NCBI RefSeq assembly: GCF_027912675.1
Contig: NZ_CP115757.1
Span: 1,240,001-1,304,000 of the forward strand
DNA from: Paracoccus sp. SCSIO 75233
Lineage (GTDB): Bacteria; Pseudomonadota; Alphaproteobacteria; Rhodobacterales; Rhodobacteraceae
DNA: 64,000 bases
Reading direction: 5' to 3'
This document shows positions 36,718 to 46,600 of this stretch, in pieces (within the stretch, counting starts at the first letter, position 1; every line of letters starts with the position of its first letter). A model generated the notes under the pieces. The model worked only from the letters and a program-made list of their open reading frames with translations. It did not search any database and had not been told where the DNA came from. A program made the translations under genes and the position numbers.

Positions 36718-36822
36718 TTGACCGTAAAGGAATGGCTTGCATCACATGGGCTGGTTCTTGCGGATCGCGACCCGAATATCGGCGAACACCAGGAGGGTCG
36801 CCTACAGGTTACCTTACCCTAG
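36718..36822 (+). other. Short orphan reading frame ending at the IS boundary
   Basis: A TTG-started frame of 34 codons preceded by GGAATGGGG encodes a hydrophilic peptide (TVKEWLASHGLVLADRDPN). It ends exactly where the IS5 element begins; rejoining the flanks across the IS still gives a stop. It could be the 5' end of a gene lost in the rearrangement. I do not recognise it. Confidence 0.25.
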
Positions 36823-37662
36823 GGTCAGGACTCGTTCCCGATCATAACCAGAAGATGACGGTGGCGGCGAGCAGGATTGCAGAGAAGAATGTTTCGGGGC
36901 ATCGGTCGTATCGAGTGGCCACGCGGCGCCAGTCCTTGAGGCGACCGAACATGATCTCGATGCGGTTGCGACGTTTGTAGCGCCGCTTGTCGTATTTGAC
37001 CGCCTTCATGCGGGACTTTCGGCCGGGGATGCAAACCTTTATCCCCTTGTCTTTCAACGCTTCCCGAAACCAATCGGCGTCATAGCCCCTGTCCGCAAGC
37101 ATCCAGCCGGCCTTTGGCAAACTGCCCAGCAGCGCTGCGGCGCCAGTGTAGTCGCTCACTTGCCCGGCCGACATGAGGTACTGGATTGGGCGTCCTTTCG
37201 CATCGGTGACGGCATGCAGTTTCGTGTTCATGCCGCCTTTCGTGCGCCCTATCTGGCGCCCGCGCCCCCCTTTTTTGACCCGCAGGCTTGAGGCCGTGCG
37301 ATGTGCTTTCAGGTAAGTCGCATCGATCATGATCGTCTTGTGTTCGGCACTCTCAGCGGCCAGGCCCATCATGATCCGGGCGAAGACGCCGTTCTCGCTC
37401 CAGCGCTTCCAGCGGTTATAGAGCGTCTTTGCCGGGCCGCATTCCCTCGGCGCATCGCACCATCGCAACCCGTTGCGATTGATGAATATTATTTCACTCA
37501 ACACGCGACGGTCATCAACGCGTGGCTTGCCGTGACTTTTGGGAAAGAACGGTTTCAGACGCGCCATCTGCGCGTCCGTCAGCCAGAAAAGATTGCTCAT
37601 TCATCAGATCTCCTTGCGGAGCCTGAATCACGTCAAACGCACGAAATCAATGGGTCCGGAGC
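36822..37662 (-). mobile_element. IS5-family insertion sequence
   Basis: About 841 bases carrying one transposase gene on the minus strand. Imperfect terminal inverted repeats can be read outside-in as GGGTCAGGACTCGTT on the left and GCTCCGGACCCATT on the right. Each end is flanked by CTA (36819-36821 and 37663-37665), a candidate target duplication of the size used by IS5 relatives. Element length, transposase type and single uninterrupted frame all fit an IS427/IS1031-like member. The direct duplication suggests insertion was simple and not yet reshuffled. Confidence 0.8.
36842..37600 (-). CDS. IS5-family transposase
   Basis: 252 residues in one frame. The N-terminal DUF4096-type domain (LTDAQMARLKPFFPKSHGKPRVDDRRVL) precedes a DDE domain with IMIDATYLKAHRTA, LADRGYDADWFREAL and the C-terminal RRYKRRNRIEIMFGRLKDWRRVATRYDR. 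Relatives often need a programmed frameshift to make full-length protein; here the frame is continuous. All DDE-region landmarks are present, so it is probably active. Confidence 0.92.
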   Translation of the reverse strand: MSNLFWLTDAQMARLKPFFPKSHGKPRVDDRRVLSEIIFINRNGLRWCDAPRECGPAKTLYNRWKRWSENGVFARIMMGLAAESAEHKTIMIDATYLKAHRTASSLRVKKGGRGRQIGRTKGGMNTKLHAVTDAKGRPIQYLMSAGQVSDYTGAAALLGSLPKAGWMLADRGYDADWFREALKDKGIKVCIPGRKSRMKAVKYDKRRYKRRNRIEIMFGRLKDWRRVATRYDRCPETFFSAILLAATVIFWL

Positions 37663-38071
37663 CTAAACGTATTGCCTGGATGCTCGCACCCCGACTTGGG
37701 TGGAGAAGTTGATCTTGCGAATCTGCCCTCGTCGATATTGCCGTTCGCTATTGCGCCACCAAGCGAGCGGACGATGGAGCTTCCAGGCCTGAGACAGAGC
37801 GGTCCCAACAAGCACGACCCACCGTCTACGGCAATCTTTACCATTGTGCGGTCTCGCGGGACACTACATTCGCCGCTCTAGCGAAAGATTGGTCTCGCCG
37901 AACTCACGCATGCGAGGTAAGGGCAATCCCTGACCATTGAATTATCCAAAAGAAAGCGGTGCGCAATCTTCGAGCGTGAGGCTGCCGCCTTCTTCCAAGA
38001 AAAAAATAATGCGCGGGGTACATGCAATTTCTTATGCAAAGTCCATCATATCGGCCATGAAAGCGCTTCGA
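37663..38071. other. Gene-free segment between the IS element and the defence operon
   Basis: 409 bases without a supported gene. It holds one copy of a diverged direct repeat (37682-37870) and the 3' flank of the SF2 helicase gene. The short frames here (for example on plus from 37937) lack ribosome binding sites and family features. The sequence is A/T-richer than the backbone. No convincing T-tract terminator for the operon, which ends at 38072, was seen. Confidence 0.6.
37682..37870 (+). repeat. Diverged direct repeat, left copy
   Basis: The segment starts GCTCGCAC and shares, in the same order and similar spacing, AAGTTGATCTT, ATATTGCCGTTCG, AGCGAGCGG-like and AACAAGCACGA blocks with 53920-54100, where the corresponding strings are AAGTTGATCTT, ATATTGCCGTTCG, AGCGGGCGA and AACAAGCATGA. 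The similarity is partial but continuous over at least 150 bases. It is gene-poor on both strands. Origin is unknown: an intergenic repeat family or a decayed mobile element end. Confidence 0.65.
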
Positions 38072-40612
38072 TCACGACCCAAGCTTGGGCGGCGCGAAAC
38101 TTGGAGTTGCTTCTTTGACCCGCCTTTGCCACTCGTGCTTCTCCGTCTCCGCAACGGGGCAACTTTCCAAGCACGGTAAAACATCACCATGAAGCTGCGC
38201 CCGCAACTCCGACCAGCGCAATTTAAGCACCTGCCAGTTGTAATCGTCATAGCTGCCTGAAACGATGACGGGGCGAATGTGGATGCGCGGTGCGCAGTCG
38301 TCGCGGCCGTTCGCCTCCCAAGAAGCAAGATCGCTCAGCCAGCGGCTGTTCTTTCGATCAACGCGCCCGATCTGTTGCTCGACGATACCGGGATTCCATT
38401 CCGAATGGAGCAAGACGACGGTCCGGCACGCCTCGTGCAAATTGAGTCCCTCTCGCCCGACCTGAGATTGGGCAATCAGCACCATCGGCCAACTTGACCG
38501 ACGGTTGAAAGACGCCTGGAGCACACGGCGGGTCTGAGGGGCCGTATTCCCGGACATCATGCGGGCGAAGTTGCCTTCCCGACCCGAATAATCGCTTAGA
38601 TAGAAATCGAGGCGGGACTGAAGTGTCTCGTCGTCGTCCTTCTCATCGTCACCAACAAGTTCAGACAGCAGAGACTTGAACGCATTGAGTATTTTTGGGC
38701 CTGTCATGGGATTGCTACGCATGTCTTCGCGCGCCTCGAGCGCCTCGAGAAGCGCGCCGGTATCTGCATTCAGATTCTCGTCATCCGAGGGGCCAAGCAG
38801 ATCGGTCAGAAGTTTAGCATCCTTGTCGCCCCCGGCCAATTCGTCGAACTGGCGGCGATGCTGGGCCAACATCTTTTTGCGCGACGCCTCCCAATCGTCA
38901 TATCTTTTCTTCAGCATCTCGTTTATTGCATGAATACCACCATCAGGCGCTACCAGCTCAGGATCCTGCATCGCGACGTTCATTGCCGGAATGATATAAT
39001 CGTGTAGCTTCGATGCCGGCCAATGCTGTATATCGTCGCGTAAACGCCGTAAGATCTCGCGCGCGTCCAGCAGTTGCGTCAGCGCTTTCATGGGTTTGAT
39101 GAAACGACCGAAAACCAGAACCTTTTCGCCTTTTGCGGCATACTCCTCGATCAGTTGAACGGCTTCAAGAATGGCTGGGTGAGTGTAAATATCGGTCTCC
39201 GTGCCCTTCGCAGCTTGAAGCCAAATCAATTGTTTGTCCCCGTTTTCCTGTTCCTCAGGCAGATCGGCGTCTTCGTCGGTCGCAAATCCCCAGCCAAAGC
39301 CCTTGGCAACGGACAGGCGCGCGCGCTTAACTCTGGGGTCGTCCTGGGGCTGCAACGACAAGGCCTCGGCAGCGCAGAACCGACGCAGCCAATTGCAATC
39401 ATAGCCCACTCCGTTTGGCGAAACAGTCAAGTCCTCAATAACACGGTAGTCGCCATGCTCAGCGCGAAAATTACTGTATTGCGGATCGTGGCGCTTGTCT
39501 CTGCGCAGGACATAGGGACGTAGTGCATTCGCAAAATCCGCCGCTGCGCTTTCAAAACTGCGCGTCAATTCTTCGTCCAGTTCTTCCCGCTGAAGCCGCT
39601 TGACTATGTCGACATAACCTTCGATCGCGCCCGTCATCTCATTCAATTTGTCCGTGTTCGCACCATCATCCCGCCCGGTGACGCGCGCCAATGTGTCAAT
39701 CCATTGCTTTGCGTTCAATTCTACCGGAGTCGCAGTCACCCCAAGCCGGAACGGATCATCGCTTTCCCATGTCACCGGACCGAGAATTCGCGAAAGGCTC
39801 GAATCTTCTCCACGGGCTTTATGCGCTTCGTCAACTACGATCAGATCGAATTCGCCAAGTCCGTATCCGATCAGCGGAAGAATTTTTCCTTTGTAGTCAT
39901 CAGCAGAAAGCCATTTCTGATCGCCTTTCAGATTGCATGAAAGTTTGCGGCTATCAATGATGCCTGCAATCTCCTCGGCAGCGCGCCTGGTCGCGCGAAC
40001 TTTGGGAAGTTCGCTCCAGTAGAAACTATCGCGCATGAGATTCCGGCGGCTACCCGCGACCAGCTTTGCTACATGCGGCAGCAGTTCACGGCGCCAACCA
40101 CCTGCAGGCTCATCCTCTCTGGTCGGAAAGCGCATAGCGGCGAAGCTGTGTGAAATCATCAACACCTGCTCGGCGGCCCAACCGTTTTCAGGCAGCTCGC
40201 GCTGCTGACGGCGATCTCGGAGCCGTTCCTTGTGCTTTTCCCCGCGCATCCCGCCGCGGTCATCGTCGTCGTCATGCATGAAGCCAGCGATGAAGCTGTC
40301 ATAGCTGCGCAGCGGCAACAATGTCTTGTCGTCGGGGTTGAACAGGCGCAGCTCCTTTTGCCACTGAACGCCGAGGCCAGCCGGCAATACGATAGCCGCC
40401 CGCCCTCCCGCTTGACGGACGGCTTCGATCAGCGCCACCGCAATGCGGGTTTTGCCCATGCCAACCTCGTCAGCCAGCAGCATCGCGCGGCGACCAGCAC
40501 GGATGCGCTCAGCCAGTTCTGCAACACTCGCGCGTTGGCCGACGTCTAAGTTCGCAGTTTCGGGGCAGGCATATTCTTGCAGCTTATCGGCAACTTGTGA
40601 CCAGTTTACCAT
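38072..40612 (-). CDS. SF2 DEAH-box helicase (SNF2/RapA-like), last gene of the defence-like operon
   Basis: 846 residues. Motif I is LLADEVGMGKT (GMGKT at 51-55), motif II DEAH at 261-264 (VVDEAHKARGED), motif III GVTATP at 291-296, and motif VI lies near the C-terminus in QQIGRVDRKN, preceded by SQVGREGLNLHEA. This is the order of an SF2 translocase in the SNF2/RapA-like group. A long charged insertion (about 500-690) separates the two RecA lobes. It should couple ATP hydrolysis to movement on DNA or RNA. The ATG overlaps the stop of the PLD-like gene, so it is translated with it. No nuclease domain is seen inside it. Confidence 0.88.
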   Translation of the reverse strand: MVNWSQVADKLQEYACPETANLDVGQRASVAELAERIRAGRRAMLLADEVGMGKTRIAVALIEAVRQAGGRAAIVLPAGLGVQWQKELRLFNPDDKTLLPLRSYDSFIAGFMHDDDDDRGGMRGEKHKERLRDRRQQRELPENGWAAEQVLMISHSFAAMRFPTREDEPAGGWRRELLPHVAKLVAGSRRNLMRDSFYWSELPKVRATRRAAEEIAGIIDSRKLSCNLKGDQKWLSADDYKGKILPLIGYGLGEFDLIVVDEAHKARGEDSSLSRILGPVTWESDDPFRLGVTATPVELNAKQWIDTLARVTGRDDGANTDKLNEMTGAIEGYVDIVKRLQREELDEELTRSFESAAADFANALRPYVLRRDKRHDPQYSNFRAEHGDYRVIEDLTVSPNGVGYDCNWLRRFCAAEALSLQPQDDPRVKRARLSVAKGFGWGFATDEDADLPEEQENGDKQLIWLQAAKGTETDIYTHPAILEAVQLIEEYAAKGEKVLVFGRFIKPMKALTQLLDAREILRRLRDDIQHWPASKLHDYIIPAMNVAMQDPELVAPDGGIHAINEMLKKRYDDWEASRKKMLAQHRRQFDELAGGDKDAKLLTDLLGPSDDENLNADTGALLEALEAREDMRSNPMTGPKILNAFKSLLSELVGDDEKDDDETLQSRLDFYLSDYSGREGNFARMMSGNTAPQTRRVLQASFNRRSSWPMVLIAQSQVGREGLNLHEACRTVVLLHSEWNPGIVEQQIGRVDRKNSRWLSDLASWEANGRDDCAPRIHIRPVIVSGSYDDYNWQVLKLRWSELRAQLHGDVLPCLESCPVAETEKHEWQRRVKEATPSFAPPKLGS

Positions 40613-42405
40613 CAGACTTCCTCCTCATCCCAAAGCGAGGGACAGTCGTTCAATCCCCACTCCTTCGCGATCACGTCAAGAGTATCATTCAGAGGTTTCA
40701 CATCCGCGCCGTCGGGCAACATGCGGGGATCAGCAAGCACAGGCAAAGGGTTGGCTTTGGCCTCACGAAAAAATTCTATAATGGGCCCTTCCTGTTTCGT
40801 AATGGCACACAGTTTCTGTTGCAATTCACGGCACCAACGCGGCCAATCGAGGGCATCGATATTGACCTGAGAGTCACCCAAGCCGACGATCAATTGCATC
40901 ATTCGGCGGATCGGATAGCGAGCGTACTGCGTCGCGGGGGCGATTGTTCCTTCGAACGACGCCTGACTTCCTTCAGGTCCATCATCGGGATAGTCGCTTT
41001 CGGAGGGCTCGGGGAAGGATAGCAGCCCCGCCAGAACATCCTCGACCGTCAGATCCCGTGGGCGTTGCGTCACCAGAACACCGTCCGCAATTACTGGTAG
41101 TTGCCAGCCTGCTTCTGCCAAGGTCACGAATGTCGGGGCAGGCTCTGGCCATTCGCATGGCGTTTCGACGGGATCACCATTCTTGCCGATCACCTTAACC
41201 TTTGTGTCGTTCGGAGCGGATAGCTTGCCGTCCTGCCAGAACAGCCAGGATACAGGTGGCGTGCTCGCAGGTGCCTCGGGATGCGTAAATTCCTCGCCAG
41301 TCGCCAGATCGGTCGGCTCCGCCTCCTTCCAACCGTCAATCGGCAGAAATTCGGCGATGCCTTTTGGGTTAGACCAACTCAAGCCAGCCGGCAAGTCGAT
41401 GACAACGCCGGCCTCCAGGTTACCGCCCTCGTTCGCTGCTTTTTCAAAACCGTTTCGGGTGAGGTTGCCCGACCCGAGATAGATCCGCCCCGAGGTTATT
41501 TTTTCGTCCCCTCCGCAGGCAATCATAGCGAATTTTGCGTGGAGCTGTGCGTCCGGGCCATGCAGCAAGGAGGAGGGCCGTCTCAGCTCCCATCCCGCCT
41601 CTTTCAGTTCCGTGGCCACTCCGGCCAGCCCCTGACAAGATCGTGGATTGAGAAACACAGCCCCTACTGCATCTTCTTTAAGCGAACGCTCCGACACCAG
41701 ACGCTGCCACAACCGATCGATCAGGCCACCATCGGACTTGATCTTCGCATCAAAGTAGCCTGAGCCGAGGACAAGGCTGGTTGCCCGCCACCGTGCGGCC
41801 AGCCGCTCAACGACCTGCGGAAACAGCGCCTTAGTGCGGCTATCGATAAAACGCGACCGCTCGCCCGACGCAGGCAGATCGACTATCGCTGCCCTGAGAC
41901 GGAAATCGGGAAGATACCCATCATACTCACGCTCGATCAGCGAGCAGTCGGCGCGCTCCCGCAGCCAGTCAAACATCGCCCAAGCAGCGCGGATATCGGC
42001 AATATCCTGCGGCTTAGGATTTGAAACATCAACATCAATCGACCAGAACAGGTCTATGCTGTTCGTCAGCGGATCTTGCGTCCAGTTCCCGGTAGTAACC
42101 GCAAGTCGGATCACATATCCCTTTTCATCACGCTTACGGAAGCCCAGCAGCGCGACTTTTGCGTGCAGAAGATTATATCCTCGCTTATCAGGCTTCATCC
42201 ACATCCAAGCGAGTTGTGGCACATCTGATACCGGATTAACTGTCGGATGAATGAACGCTGCGAGAACCGGGCGCGACATATCGCCGGTAAAGCTGCATCG
42301 GATTTCGCGCAAAACCGCTGGCGTGGCGGTAAAACCGGAAAACAGGCCGAAATCACCAAAGCAGCCTTCGGGCGGCGTGAACAGCGTATAAAGAGTTGTG
42401 TTCAT
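40612..42405 (-). CDS. Phospholipase D/Tdp1-like protein with two HxK...N motifs
   Basis: 597 residues from the ATG at 42405; the frame extends 21 codons further but that start lies inside the upstream gene and lacks a ribosome binding site. The protein has two half-sites of a PLD-superfamily active site: H81-A-K83 with N107 (LLHAKVALLG, TTGNWT) and H289-A-K291 with N314 (QLHAKFAMI, YLGSGNLTRNGF). The spacing and the asparagine partner resemble tyrosyl-DNA phosphodiesterase more than the HKD of typical phospholipase D. A covalent phosphohistidine nuclease or DNA-adduct hydrolase is the likely activity; lipid cleavage is less likely. A C-terminal third (about 420-597) has no recognised domain. 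It overlaps both neighbours by one base. Confidence 0.85.
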   Translation of the reverse strand: MNTTLYTLFTPPEGCFGDFGLFSGFTATPAVLREIRCSFTGDMSRPVLAAFIHPTVNPVSDVPQLAWMWMKPDKRGYNLLHAKVALLGFRKRDEKGYVIRLAVTTGNWTQDPLTNSIDLFWSIDVDVSNPKPQDIADIRAAWAMFDWLRERADCSLIEREYDGYLPDFRLRAAIVDLPASGERSRFIDSRTKALFPQVVERLAARWRATSLVLGSGYFDAKIKSDGGLIDRLWQRLVSERSLKEDAVGAVFLNPRSCQGLAGVATELKEAGWELRRPSSLLHGPDAQLHAKFAMIACGGDEKITSGRIYLGSGNLTRNGFEKAANEGGNLEAGVVIDLPAGLSWSNPKGIAEFLPIDGWKEAEPTDLATGEEFTHPEAPASTPPVSWLFWQDGKLSAPNDTKVKVIGKNGDPVETPCEWPEPAPTFVTLAEAGWQLPVIADGVLVTQRPRDLTVEDVLAGLLSFPEPSESDYPDDGPEGSQASFEGTIAPATQYARYPIRRMMQLIVGLGDSQVNIDALDWPRWCRELQQKLCAITKQEGPIIEFFREAKANPLPVLADPRMLPDGADVKPLNDTLDVIAKEWGLNDCPSLWDEEEV

Positions 42406-43616
42406 TACGCGTCTCCTGCGACGGGGCTGCGTGGGTTTCTGCCGGTTCTCAGTTCTTGAGCGAGACAATGCAGATTGTAGAGCCGGGACAACTGCGGCGC
42501 GAAGACATCATTTTCATCGGCAGGCTGTCCGTCATTCTCTCCGGGTCCCACAAGACCTTCACCCGCAGCCGGACCGAGGGTCAGATGACCGTCGCGCAAT
42601 GTGATCACCGAGGCGTCGCGTTTCGCGAGACCTTCCATCAGGTCATGTTTCCGTGAGGACTCAATTTCGGTCAGAAAAGTACAACTGACGGGCTCTTCCG
42701 TGGCGGCAATGCGGGGACCCTTTCTGCGGGCAAGACTTTGCAAATGCTCGATTTCCTGTTCTGCATGCTTGGCTGCGTCATCTGGCGTCAGTCTGACAGA
42801 TTCATTCGCATCGCGCATCTCACGCAGGCGTTTCTCTATCCTATCCAGAACGGCAAGGGCTGCATCGCGCAAGTCCATAAAACCCACCCCGCCGCGAAGA
42901 TCCCGCCAGTGGTCAGGCGCAATGCCGGATAGCGGGCCCTCCCCCTCAAGCTGCTGCGCAGAGGGACCGCGGCCCAAGGCGATCAGATTTCGGCGGCGGG
43001 CGGCGCCTTCGTTACTACCGCCCTGCAACTGAGTGTAGATCAAGTTGCGGACTCCTCTCGGCACTTCAGCCGTCGCCGAGAGCTGTTTTCTGACACTAGA
43101 CAACCCCTTCGGTCTCTTGTCACCCCGCACCCATTTTGCAAGGACATCATGGTGTCCTTTCATCACCGACTGATCGAGCATCCTGCGACCTGCTGGGCCG
43201 ATCCTGAATGCACCATAACGGCCGCCCTCCACGAATCCCAAGGCAGCCAGAGGTTGCACCATGGCCATGCGGATCGGCTGCATGACATAGGTCCCGCGCC
43301 GACTCAGATTCTGAAAGCTCCAATCATCCACATCTTGCAACTTTCGCGCACCGCGCACGCGGGGATCGCTACCGGGACCGATGGCATCACGCATCATCAA
43401 CGCCTCAACCGCATTGCCGACCGGTAACGTGGGGCGCTTCTGTTCCTCGGCGATAGCCACCGCCAGCACCGACCACAGGATCGGCATGGCAAACCACATG
43501 CCGCCCAGCCCGGGCACGGCGCTGTCATTGTGAAAACGGACAGCCGCAGCCAGCCCAAGACTCTGCTGCCGTCGCAGAGAGACGACACTATCGGGCGCAA
43601 GAATACCCCAGTTCAT
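42405..43616 (-). CDS. Unrecognised protein of the defence-like operon
   Basis: 403 residues with no domain I recognise. It begins MNWGILAPDSVVSLRR. One hydrophobic stretch at about residues 38-57 (GGMWFAMPILWSVLAVAIA) could be a buried helix or a membrane segment. The middle holds basic segments (ARRRNLIALGRG) and a predicted helical region around 290-330 with many K, E and R residues. It is fused by short overlaps to the UvrD-like gene (four bases) and the PLD-like gene (one base), so stoichiometric expression with them is likely. It may be a structural or DNA-recognition subunit; this is only an inference from operon membership. Confidence 0.8.
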   Translation of the reverse strand: MNWGILAPDSVVSLRRQQSLGLAAAVRFHNDSAVPGLGGMWFAMPILWSVLAVAIAEEQKRPTLPVGNAVEALMMRDAIGPGSDPRVRGARKLQDVDDWSFQNLSRRGTYVMQPIRMAMVQPLAALGFVEGGRYGAFRIGPAGRRMLDQSVMKGHHDVLAKWVRGDKRPKGLSSVRKQLSATAEVPRGVRNLIYTQLQGGSNEGAARRRNLIALGRGPSAQQLEGEGPLSGIAPDHWRDLRGGVGFMDLRDAALAVLDRIEKRLREMRDANESVRLTPDDAAKHAEQEIEHLQSLARRKGPRIAATEEPVSCTFLTEIESSRKHDLMEGLAKRDASVITLRDGHLTLGPAAGEGLVGPGENDGQPADENDVFAPQLSRLYNLHCLAQELRTGRNPRSPVAGDA

Positions 43617-46600
43617 CGAACAAGCTCCTTTGGTAAATCATCGATAATCTCAAGCAGCCCATGATCGAGCCAGAACAGCCCCAATCCCATCAACGGCAGT
43701 TCCGGGCGCAGTTCCCGCGCCAAACCGGCATATGCCGATAATTGCGGCCAATGGGTCCCCAATCCCACACCCGTACCGCTCGATTTGTGGTCGATCAGCA
43801 GGTAACCTTCGGGCCCGATGGCAAAAAGATCGATACTACCTGCAATCTCGGCCCCCTGGGCACTGCGACCCAAAACCTGGATTTCGCTGTACAGTTCGTT
43901 GTACCCCTCGACGGAAAGCCAGCTTTTCAGCGCGGCTGCGCGCTCGGCCACGCGTTCGAGTGTCGCATCATCCAGCCCGGTCGCGTTGCCTAGCGCAGGT
44001 GCCAGATCAGGGCGTATCAGGTGGCAGCGCAGCGCAAGATGCAAGGCGGTTCCACGGGCCGCCCCCCCCTGCGCAGTAGGCCATGGTGTGCCTATCACCA
44101 CAGTGCGGGACATCGGCACAGGGGTCGCACGCGCGGCTTGCGATGGCCGCGGACGCCACGGCGATAATGCAATGGCTGGCATTGGGTCGACGTGACCGAA
44201 ACGCGGCTTCGCAGTATTACTCTCCGCAACATACTCGGAAAATTCCGCCCACTCAGGCGCAGCCCAAATTACTGCTGGGCAATCCACACCGGAGAGCTGC
44301 AACAATCCATCAGCAAGGTTTGGCTGGCAGGTATCTTCGAAAACATGAAATAGCTTGCTTGCCTCAGGGCGTTCGTCAGTTCGCTGCTTCAGAAAAGCCG
44401 GCCATTCCAGTATCAAACGATCGCGGGCGCGTGTCAGGGCAACGTAGAGCAAATTGCGCGCGTTGGCCTCGAAATCGGAACGACGATCAGCGATGAAACG
44501 CGCCTGTGCCTCCGGCGCAACCATTTCTGGCGTATGTATCAGTGCTGCCGATGCCAACGCCTTCTCCATGTCAAAACCCTGGTCCAGCGCATCAAAGCGC
44601 ACCGAAGTGGTCCCGGGACGCTCCTCAATGCCATGGTCAAATTCCGCCACCACGGTGATCGGCCATTCGCGGCCTTTCGAGGCGTGCCAGGTCACGATCT
44701 CAACCGCCTCGGCGCTGTTGCCCGAAGGATCGGGGTGCCGATCGAAGTCACGCTCAACCAATCGGGCTTCCAGCCAGCCAAGAAACACTTTTGCGGTGTT
44801 GCCGTGAAATCCAGACGCCGCCTTGAGATCGCGATGCGCATTCTCAAAATCCTCGGCTTCCGCCTCAAGCCGCAGAAGGTCGGCGCGCTCCTGTGCCGTA
44901 TCCGGCTGACGATCGGCCCAAAGGCGCAACCCAGCAGCATCCAGAACCAGGTCAAGCGCTGCGCTGACCGGCATTCCCGGCAGCCGGTCCGACAGGGCCG
45001 CCAGTCGCACGAGAACTTTGTCCCCCGCCAGCGAACCCTCCATCTGAGCCGCTAATGCTTCATTTAATCCCAGAGGATCCGGTCCAAGAGTCCGCAAGAG
45101 CAGTGCAGAATGGATATCAGACGGATTTGCGGCATAGGCCAGCGCTGCGCGAGCAGTCAGAATTGCAGGGCTATTCAGCCATCCATCGTCACTTATGCGT
45201 ACGGGAACATTTCGCCAACGCAGTTCTTCAGCATACCGGGCGGCGGTCGTGTGGCGGCACACGAGCAGAGCGATATCCGAAGGCCTGGCGGGACGAGACG
45301 CACCGCTGTAGCGATCTGTGATAACTTCCTCGTCAATCAAAATACGGGCAATGCGCTCGGCAACATGTTCCTGTGGTTTCGACGCAGTTCGTACCCCACG
45401 CGACTTGGTCGTATAGAGAATTTCCAATGCCGCTCCGACCACATCATCTCGGGTCGGTTCAAGTGCGTGGTAGCCTTTCCCAAACAGGCCCTTACCGAGC
45501 GCATTGACAAATTGCATCACTGCTGGCGTCGACCGCCAGTTGCGGTCCAGCGGTTGCACGGCCGCTGGATTTGCTTTTGCCAAGGCCTGCGACAAGCGCG
45601 GATCGGCGCCCTGAAACCCCATGATTGATTGCTTGATATCACCCACCAGCAGGCAGCGCGGCGCGCGCGATGCAAGCTGCCAGAGAAGTGCAAACTGCAC
45701 CGGGTTGGTATCCTGAAACTCATCAATGATCACACAGTCTATCTCATCCAACACGGCGCTACGCACGACCGCTTTCTCGCGCAGCAACCTTTCGGCCCCC
45801 GTGATCATGTCCGCGAAGTCGATGAGCCCGAGGGCTTTTTTGCGTGCCTCGTAAGCAGTCATGACCTCTTGCGCACATGCGATAAGGCAACTCAGATGCA
45901 ATTTCGCATCAGCAAGCGGGCCGGGATGTGAGGGCAATACGTCAGCCGCCTTCATGATCCGCTTGGCGAGATCATCGTAGCCGGCGGGCGTTTTGGTCCG
46001 GAGATTTGAGACAAAAAGCCTGCGCAATGCCTGCCAAGCAGCCCAGTCACTATCTAGCAGTTTCGGCTTCATGTCGATCTGCCTGAAAAGAGCGAGATCT
46101 TTTTCCAACGCCTCGCATGGCCCTTTTGCGGTGACAGTGCCCATACCCCCATCAGGGAACTCGGACAGCATCTTCGAAATTGCTTTTACTAGCGCTCTTC
46201 GTGCAGCAGCGGCGTTTTTTAGGACCGTGCCGTAAACGGCGTCCAGCTGCGCCTCAGCCGGCGGAATGAGGCCGGGATCAAGCCCAGAATCCCCGAGCCC
46301 GCGCAACAGGTCGATCAGCCCAATCACTCGCGTGCGCAATGCTGCCTCAGCCGTTTCTCCTGTCACGACGTTCGCATTGTAACCAAAACGCCCCGGATCT
46401 GCCTTGATCGGATCAAGCGCGCGTGCGTGGGCCAGCGCCTGACGGATCAGTACGTCGCGTTCAGCATCGCCCAAATGGCGGGGCTGTGGTGAGGACCCCG
46501 CCGCGAACGCATGTTCCGTCAGAAGCCGCAGGCCCAGGCTGTGGATGGTCGAGACATAGGCCCGTTCGACCGCCATCGCTTCGTTCACGAGGTCATCTGC

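Noticed and set aside
37937..38179. 80-codon plus-strand frame before the SF2 helicase gene
   Set aside because: It overlaps the 3' end of the helicase gene in antisense, has no ribosome binding site and no family match that I know.
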